A DNA stretch of 10,079 nt from Crocinitomicaceae bacterium (GTDB lineage: Bacteria; Bacteroidota; Bacteroidia; Flavobacteriales_D; Crocinitomicaceae): NCBI GenBank assembly GCA_013215515.1, contig JABSPC010000264.1:1-10079 (forward strand), given 5' to 3'. Below are positions 5,454 through 10,079 of the stretch, in pieces. The translations under genes and the position numbers were made by a program. How positions within the stretch are numbered: position 1 is the first letter of the stretch; every line of letters begins with the position of its first letter. The notes beneath the pieces were generated by a model, which worked only from the letters and a program-made list of their open reading frames with translations, was not told the DNA's origin and ran no database searches.

Positions 5454-7241
5454 CTAAAAACAATACTCATTCGCTTCTATAACCTTACTAGCGATCAATT
5501 GTCTCGCCTCCTTAGGGTTAAACGGTTCCGTTTTCGTGAATCGCTTCAATCCCATCAACATCATTTTAGCTTCGTCTCCTTCTGCGAAAGTGTTAATCGC
5601 GTCTTTGGCAGCCTTGTTAATCTTGTCTGCTATATCGTAGAAATACGTCTTAACGATCGCTATTTGAGCCTCGCATGCCTCTTCTCCTTTAAGTTCAATC
5701 ATTTGTTGAACTCTCAGTAAAACAGATTCAGCCAAATACGTATAGATAGAAAGATCGGCGATATTCATTAATACCTCTTGTTCTTTAGACAATGTTTGCA
5801 TTAGTTTCTGAACTGCAGACCCGGCAACCATCAAGACTGATTTTTTGAAGCCTTCAAGGTACAATACTTCGTTTCCAAGAACATCCGTTGGTTTGTCTGT
5901 AAATTCTGGAATACTCATTAGCTCATTTGCAACGGCCATTGCTGGTCCCATTAAATCAAGTTCGCCTTTCATGGCACGTTTCAAGATCATGTCAACAGTA
6001 AGTAATCTATTGATCTCATTCGTTCCTTCGAAAATTCTATTGATTCTTGCATCGCGATACGCTCTTTCAACTGATGATTCAGCTGAATACCCCATGCCTC
6101 CAAAAATTTGAACTGCTTCATCAACAACATAATCTAGTCCTTCAGATGCTGCTACTTTTAATATGGCGCATTCTGGTGCGAATTGTTCAATTCCCTTTAA
6201 CGTAGCTTCGGCTTTATCCATTCCACCGGCAACATAACCTGAAATAGCATCATCAATGTTTTGCACAGCTCTGTAGACCGCTGATTCATTCACGAACGTT
6301 TTAATAGTTTGCTCAGCCAATTTGTAGCGAATAGCTCCATATTTGGAAATCGCTCTGCCGAATTGAAAACGTTCATTTGCGTAAACAACAGATTCTGTAA
6401 TCGCTTGTTTCGCTCCGCCCATAACTCCAGCGGCTAATTTAATTCTACCGATGTTCAAGATATTAAGAGCGATTTTAAATCCATTCTCTCTTTCTGAAAG
6501 CATGTTTTCAACAGGAACCATAACGTCATTGAAGAAAATTTGTCGCGTGGATGATCCTTTGATCCCCATTTTTTTTTCCTCTGCATTCAGCGTAATTCCA
6601 TCTGAATCCGCTTCGATTAGGAAAGCTGTTAATTTGTCGTCGTCGTCAATTTTAACGAAAACAGTGAGCAAGTTTGCAAAGCCTGCGTTAGTAATCCACA
6701 TTTTCTGACCGTTGATTGCGTAATGTTTTCCGTCAGCGGAAAGAACCGCTTTTGTTTTTCCTGAATTGGCGTCAGATCCAGCTCCAGGCTCCGTTAAACA
6801 ATAGGCTGCTTTCCATTCGCCCGAAGCGAGTTTTGGAATGTACTTTTTCTTTTGATCCTCTGTTCCGTAATAGAGTAGAGGCAATGTTCCAATTCCAGTA
6901 TGTGCACCATATGCAACGGAAAACGAATATCCGCTGGCAAGGCATTCAGTTGCTAAAAGTGATGTTTTGAAATCAACTCCCATTCCGCCTAATTCTTCTG
7001 GCACGGACATTCCTAAGAGTCCTAGTGCGCCTGATTTTTCAATGAGTGATGTCATTAAGTCTTCTTCCATTGAATCTATACGATCCAAATGAGGTATAAT
7101 TTCTGTATTAATGAAGTCATGGCACATGTCAGCAATCATTCGTTGCTCTTCTGTCCAGTTTTCAGGGATAAATATATCAGATGGAGATGTTGTACGAATT
7201 AAATATTCGCCTCCTTTTATAGGTTTTTCGTTATCAGACAT
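5454..7241 (-). CDS. Acyl-CoA dehydrogenase, long VLCAD/ACAD9-like type
   Basis: A flavoenzyme that introduces the trans-2 double bond into fatty acyl-CoA, the first step of beta-oxidation; FAD is reoxidised by electron-transfer flavoprotein. At 595 residues it is longer than the usual 380-residue acyl-CoA dehydrogenases and has the extra C-terminal helical region (about 430-595) of the VLCAD/ACAD9 group and of the ~600-residue Bacteroidota enzymes. Visible motifs: GLLGMSVPEELGG (74-86), the family signature CLTEPGAGSD (148-157), WITNAG (182-187), RFQFGRAI (291-298), and QIFGGMGY...RAYRDARI (378-400). The catalytic base is E405 in IFEGTNEI (403-410), by analogy with MCAD and VLCAD. No residue appears to be missing. 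A candidate promoter lies just upstream, and a lipoprotein gene starts 16 nt after the stop. The substrate is presumably long chain, but chain length cannot be read from the sequence. Confidence 0.95.
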   Translation of the reverse strand: MSDNEKPIKGGEYLIRTTSPSDIFIPENWTEEQRMIADMCHDFINTEIIPHLDRIDSMEEDLMTSLIEKSGALGLLGMSVPEELGGMGVDFKTSLLATECLASGYSFSVAYGAHTGIGTLPLLYYGTEDQKKKYIPKLASGEWKAAYCLTEPGAGSDANSGKTKAVLSADGKHYAINGQKMWITNAGFANLLTVFVKIDDDDKLTAFLIEADSDGITLNAEEKKMGIKGSSTRQIFFNDVMVPVENMLSERENGFKIALNILNIGRIKLAAGVMGGAKQAITESVVYANERFQFGRAISKYGAIRYKLAEQTIKTFVNESAVYRAVQNIDDAISGYVAGGMDKAEATLKGIEQFAPECAILKVAASEGLDYVVDEAVQIFGGMGYSAESSVERAYRDARINRIFEGTNEINRLLTVDMILKRAMKGELDLMGPAMAVANELMSIPEFTDKPTDVLGNEVLYLEGFKKSVLMVAGSAVQKLMQTLSKEQEVLMNIADLSIYTYLAESVLLRVQQMIELKGEEACEAQIAIVKTYFYDIADKINKAAKDAINTFAEGDEAKMMLMGLKRFTKTEPFNPKEARQLIASKVIEANEYCF

Positions 7242-7268
7242 TTGTAAAGATTTTCAGTACTATTATTA

Positions 7269-7298
7269 TAAATATACTAAAATTACATTGCTATGCAA
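7269..7298 (-). promoter_or_regulatory. Candidate promoter of the acyl-CoA dehydrogenase gene
   Basis: On the minus strand TTG (7298-7296) is followed after 19 nt by TATATTTA (7276-7269), which differs from the Bacteroidota -7 consensus TAnnTTTG only in its last base. The spacing is the optimum for this promoter class. The start would fall near 7262, leaving a leader of about 20 nt before the ATG at 7241. Confidence 0.45.
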
Positions 7299-7319
7299 GC
7301 ATAATAAAAAATATATTTT
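7288..7319 (+). promoter_or_regulatory. Candidate promoter of the GH113-like gene
   Basis: TTG (7288-7290) is followed after 21 nt by TATATTTT (7312-7319), one base off TAnnTTTG. It sits 23 nt before the ATG at 7343 and overlaps the upstream half of the minus-strand promoter candidate. The DNA here is very AT-rich, so such matches come easily. Confidence 0.35.
7292..7303. promoter_or_regulatory. Inverted repeat TATGC-AA-GCATA, possible operator
   Basis: Two perfect 5-bp half-sites separated by 2 bp lie between the divergent genes. The site covers the -33 TTG of the minus-strand promoter candidate and sits inside the spacer of the plus-strand one, where a dimeric repressor could affect both. 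No regulator gene is in the window; the role is inference. Confidence 0.3.
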
Positions 7320-7342
7320 TAAATCGTACTTTGTTCTACCAA

Positions 7343-8365
7343 ATGAAAGCAGTTCAATTGAAAAATTTACTGGGAGTTTTTCTACTCGTTTTGAGCAATA
7401 ATTTAAGCGCTCAGGACTCTATTAAAGCCAAAATAAACGGCCTAAGTATGGTGTCGCAAAGGTTCATTTTGGATTCAGTTCATGTACTGCCCGTCGTTGA
7501 GGTAGGTGCTAATTATGCAGCTGTAATTCCTTATTGTTTTATGCCTAAAAAGGACTCTTCTGTAGTTTATTTTGGTGATAATAATCAATGGCAAGGCGAG
7601 GGACCGAGTGGTACGCGGATTGCTGTTCGAGAATTGCACAGCCAAGGAGTAAAAACAATGATTAAGCCTCAAATCTGGGTTGGTCACGGAATTTTCACGG
7701 GTGAAATTGAAATGAAATCGGAAGTGGATTGGAGTAATTTCGAAAAAAACTATGCGGCCTATATCTTGGCTTTTGCGAAGATAGCAGAGGAGGAGGGTTC
7801 TGCGATGCTTTGTATCGGAACGGAGATGATGCTAGTGGTGAAAAATCGGCCTGAGATATTTACACGATTGATCAAACAAGTTCGAGAGGTTTATGAAGGT
7901 GAAGTGACGTACGCTGAAAATTGGGATTGTTTTGAAAAAGTTCAATTTTGGGATGCCTTGGACTATATCGGCGTCGACGCGTACTTTCCTATTAGTACTT
8001 CGCGGAATCCATCGGTAAAGAAGTTGGATAAGGGGTGGGCGAACTATTTACCCATGTTTGATTCACTGAGTACCGCATTCGGAAAGAAGATTTTATTCAC
8101 GGAATATGGGTATCGAAGTATTAAGAAGTGTGTAGCAACACCATGGAAGTATGATAGACTTAAAGGTCAAAAGATAGACGAGCGCTGCCAAGTAAAAGCA
8201 TTAACGTCATTGTATAAAAACGTTTGGGACAAGGATTATTTTGCCGGGGGCTTTCTATGGAAATGGCATCCAAAAGATGAAATAGCCGGAGGAGAGAATA
8301 ATTCTATGTTTACCGTTCAGAATAAGCTCGCTGAAGAAACGGTTCGAATGCAGTATATAAAGTGA
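7343..8365 (+). CDS. GH113-like secreted glycoside hydrolase
   Basis: The 340-residue product starts at the ATG at 7343 (a TTG four codons upstream is less likely) with a signal peptide ending near LSAQ (21-24). The rest reads as one TIM-barrel: GANYAAVIPYCF (55-66), QWQGEGPSGTR (82-92), VKTMIKPQIWVG (103-114), CIGTEM (157-162), TYAENWD (189-195), ALDYIGVDAYFPIS (205-218), ILFTEYGYRS (250-259) and GGFLWKWHP (302-310). This is the pattern of GH113, whose characterised member is a beta-mannanase, and of related Bacteroidota proteins. The likely acid/base is E161 and the nucleophile E254, both present. Substrate is uncertain; many relatives are untested. It has no T9SS C-terminal sorting domain and probably stays periplasmic. 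It opposes its neighbours in direction, diverging from the dehydrogenase and converging on the helicase (14-bp gap), and lacks other polysaccharide-utilisation genes nearby. Confidence 0.85.
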   Translation: MKAVQLKNLLGVFLLVLSNNLSAQDSIKAKINGLSMVSQRFILDSVHVLPVVEVGANYAAVIPYCFMPKKDSSVVYFGDNNQWQGEGPSGTRIAVRELHSQGVKTMIKPQIWVGHGIFTGEIEMKSEVDWSNFEKNYAAYILAFAKIAEEEGSAMLCIGTEMMLVVKNRPEIFTRLIKQVREVYEGEVTYAENWDCFEKVQFWDALDYIGVDAYFPISTSRNPSVKKLDKGWANYLPMFDSLSTAFGKKILFTEYGYRSIKKCVATPWKYDRLKGQKIDERCQVKALTSLYKNVWDKDYFAGGFLWKWHPKDEIAGGENNSMFTVQNKLAEETVRMQYIK

Positions 8366-8379
8366 GTTTCGTGAGGCGT

Positions 8380-9678
8380 TTACATCGAAACTTCAATCTT
8401 CAATTTCTTGCCTTTGATTCTTTCCGAGTTAATTAAGCTCAATACATTTTTCACCTTCGATTTCTTTACCGCAACATAAGATGTATGGTCAAGTACGGTG
8501 ATTAATCCTATTTCGCCTTTGCCCAATTGTCCTTTCTTGGATAAAAAACCAACGAGGTCGATCTTATTTATTTTTTCTTTCTTCCCTGCGCTGAAGTACA
8601 GCGTTTCCCATTCAGGAGTCGTATCCAAATATTCTCCTGGTTGGAAGAATTCTGTCGGGTCTTCAAGGTATTCAGGCAATTGCGTTTCTGGCCCAATAAA
8701 CAAGTATGATGAACCATCCTCAGACATTCTTGCTGTCCTTCCTTTACGGTGAACAAACGCGTCTAAACTGTTTGGGTATTGGTAATGAACGACATGTTTA
8801 ATTTCTGGGATGTCCAATCCACGAGCTCCAAGGTCAGTACAAACTAAAGTGTTATAACTTCCATTTCTGAATTTAATCAAAGCGCGTTCTCGTTCGCCCT
8901 GATCCAAGCCTCCGTGGTAACCGATGCTATAAATTCTTTCGTCATTCAAGCGTTGAACAACATCTTCAACAACTTCTCTGTAATTGCAAAAAACGATTGA
9001 CTTTTCAATTCCAAAGCTACAAACTGTTTCCACCAAAGTGTTGAATACGCTTCCTTTGTATTGAACTCCAAATTCTTCAATGTTAATTACATCATCTTCA
9101 ATGAGGTTATCGAGTATATGAGGAGAATCAAAATCTAAATAATCAGGAATATCTTCGGGTTTCGTTGCTGAGGCTAAAAGAACGTTCTCCAAATGACGGA
9201 ATTCACGAGTGATTTTACCCATCTCGTAATCAAATCCCATTTCGAGGCATTTGTCAAATTCATCAATGATCAAAGCTTCACAATCCATAAGGTTGACATT
9301 TCCTCTTTCAATGTGATCCAATAAACGACCAGGGGTTGCAATGACTAAATCTGGAATTGCTCTAAGGCTATTGGCCTCGTCTTTCACTGAGTGACCTCCA
9401 TAACAAAGCGTCGCTTTTAAACCACTTTTGAGCGACCGAAATACTTGGTCAATCTGTTGGGTTAATTCTCTAGTCGGCGCAATTATTATGGCTTGAACGC
9501 AGTCTTGATCCTTTTCCATTCTCGATAATACGGAAAGTAAGAATGCGATTGTTTTTCCAGAACCTGTTTTAGAAAGCAAGACTAATTCTGAATTTTTGCT
9601 GTAGGCATCAATGCACTTCTTTTGAATAGGAAGTAATTCTTGGTGCCCTGCGTTTTTTATTAAATGTTCAATTTTCAC
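8380..9678 (-). CDS. dbpA: DbpA-like ATP-dependent RNA helicase
   Basis: A 432-residue DEAD-box-family protein with both RecA domains: Q-motif glutamine Q19, motif I SKTGSGKT (36-43), Ia APTREL (67-72), GG (94-95), Ib TPGRLL (115-120), motif II DEFD (139-142), motif III SAT (170-172), IV IVFCNYR (228-234), V CTDLGARGLDIP (280-291) and VI HRKGRTAR (310-317). Residues about 357-432 (LYFSAGKKEKI, GEIGLITVLDHTSYVAV, INSERIKGKKLKIEV) match the C-terminal RNA-binding domain of DbpA, which in E. coli binds 23S rRNA hairpin 92 in large-subunit assembly. Motif II DEFD and motif VI KGRTAR are departures I associate with Bacteroidota members. The start is GTG: the in-frame TAA of the thiolase gene lies 9 nt upstream and the next Met (54) is beyond motif I. 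Co-transcription with the thiolase gene is likely. Confidence 0.92.
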   Translation of the reverse strand: MKIEHLIKNAGHQELLPIQKKCIDAYSKNSELVLLSKTGSGKTIAFLLSVLSRMEKDQDCVQAIIIAPTRELTQQIDQVFRSLKSGLKATLCYGGHSVKDEANSLRAIPDLVIATPGRLLDHIERGNVNLMDCEALIIDEFDKCLEMGFDYEMGKITREFRHLENVLLASATKPEDIPDYLDFDSPHILDNLIEDDVINIEEFGVQYKGSVFNTLVETVCSFGIEKSIVFCNYREVVEDVVQRLNDERIYSIGYHGGLDQGERERALIKFRNGSYNTLVCTDLGARGLDIPEIKHVVHYQYPNSLDAFVHRKGRTARMSEDGSSYLFIGPETQLPEYLEDPTEFFQPGEYLDTTPEWETLYFSAGKKEKINKIDLVGFLSKKGQLGKGEIGLITVLDHTSYVAVKKSKVKNVLSLINSERIKGKKLKIEVSM

Positions 9679-9687
9679 GTTGCAAAG

Positions 9688-10079
9688 TTACAACATCTCG
9701 ATCACTCCTGCAGCACCTTGTCCAGTTCCAATACACATTGTCACTACACCGTATTTCTGCTTGCGCTTTTTGAGCTCGTTGATCATTTGAACCGTCAATT
9801 TAGCTCCAGTACAACCCAGTGGGTGTCCTAGAGCGATTGCTCCGCCATTAACGTTCACGATATCAGGGTTCAATCCTGTTTCTCTTAGCACGGCTAAAGA
9901 TTGTGAGGCAAATGCTTCGTTCAACTCAACGAGTGAAATATCATTTTGCTTTAATCCTGCAGCGGCAATGGCATTCGGAATAGCCTCGATAGGTCCAACG
10001 CCCATAATTCTTGGTTCAACGCCAACAACATTGTAAGAAGCCAACCTCGCAATTGGTTCCAATCCAAGTTCTTTGACCA
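9688..10079 (-). CDS. Thiolase (acetyl-CoA C-acyltransferase), C-terminal part
   Basis: The last 130 codons of a thiolase gene enter from the right edge; the frame is open through 10079, so the TTG near 10062 is not a start. Thiolases cleave 3-ketoacyl-CoA with CoA to give acetyl-CoA and a shortened acyl-CoA, the last step of beta-oxidation. The visible C-terminal half carries IMGVGPIEAIP, the VELNEAFASQ motif, the active-site His loop NVNGGAIALGHPLGCTGA and the second catalytic Cys in MCIGTGQGAAGVIE. These are complete and intact. The N-terminal nucleophilic Cys lies outside the window. The form is that of a FadA-type degradative thiolase, and the acyl-CoA dehydrogenase on the same strand fits, but a biosynthetic acetyl-CoA acetyltransferase cannot be excluded from this part alone. 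The helicase gene starts 9 nt after the stop. Confidence 0.95.
   Translation of the reverse strand, partial: VKELGLEPIARLASYNVVGVEPRIMGVGPIEAIPNAIAAAGLKQNDISLVELNEAFASQSLAVLRETGLNPDIVNVNGGAIALGHPLGCTGAKLTVQMINELKKRKQKYGVVTMCIGTGQGAAGVIEML

Noticed and set aside
5499..6970. Several plus-strand open frames across the acyl-CoA dehydrogenase gene
   Set aside because: All are antisense shadows of a strongly conserved gene, without signal or domain features.
8365..8392. Inverted repeat AGTTTCG...CGAAACT at the convergent ends of the hydrolase and helicase genes
   Set aside because: Seven base pairs with a 14-nt loop and no T-run on either strand. It also overlaps the helicase C-terminal codons, so it is too weak to call a terminator.
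9253..9264. DEFD in place of DEAD as a sign of a decayed helicase gene
   Set aside because: All other motifs are intact, the frame is complete, the RNA-binding domain is present and both acidic residues of motif II remain.
9688..10062. A short independent protein starting at a TTG near 10062
   Set aside because: The frame stays open to the window edge and the upstream codons continue the thiolase sequence (KELGLEP), so it is the tail of a longer gene.

Overview
The window looks like a chromosomal segment from a Bacteroidota bacterium, most likely Flavobacteriales (Crocinitomicaceae/Cryomorphaceae-like). This is inferred from gene content (DUF5723 and DUF4920 proteins, a DbpA-type helicase with DEFD in motif II, a GH113-like secreted hydrolase), AT-rich DNA, start codons without a Shine-Dalgarno sequence, and promoter-like TTG...TAnnTTTG motifs. 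No marker gene fixes the species.

Positions 1-3200 read on the minus strand in the order rnhB (RNase HII), a 715-residue membrane-anchored beta-propeller protein of unknown function, and the start of a DUF5723 envelope protein that runs off the left edge. The gaps are 87 and 20 nt, so these are probably one transcription unit, with a possible extra promoter before the propeller gene. Divergent from rnhB, two short exported proteins follow on the plus strand: a 124-residue secreted protein (3289-3663) closed by a clear intrinsic terminator, and a DUF4920 lipoprotein (3791-4288).

Positions 4289-4831 hold no gene. They separate convergent genes and are packed with imperfect inverted repeats: an A/T-rich hairpin, a 142-bp nested palindrome, an outer 11-bp inverted pair about 340 bp apart, and a GC-cored hairpin further right. 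This looks like an interspersed palindromic or MITE-like element and is the least explained DNA here.

Positions 4832-10079 are mostly minus strand: the end of a thiolase entering from the right edge, a DbpA-like RNA helicase 9 nt after it with a GTG start, an acyl-CoA dehydrogenase of the long VLCAD/ACAD9-like type, and a small lipoprotein 16 nt after that. A plus-strand GH113-like hydrolase gene (7343-8365) sits between helicase and dehydrogenase. Thiolase and dehydrogenase would supply the last and first steps of the beta-oxidation cycle; the helicase and hydrolase appear to have been placed between them. The hydrolase and dehydrogenase diverge from a 101-bp AT-rich spacer with candidate promoters both ways and a short inverted repeat where they overlap.

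I see no CRISPR array, tRNA, rRNA, transposase, phage gene or defence system. Most of the window is ordinary core-genome content; the structured intergenic element and the uncharacterised exported proteins are the parts worth a second look.
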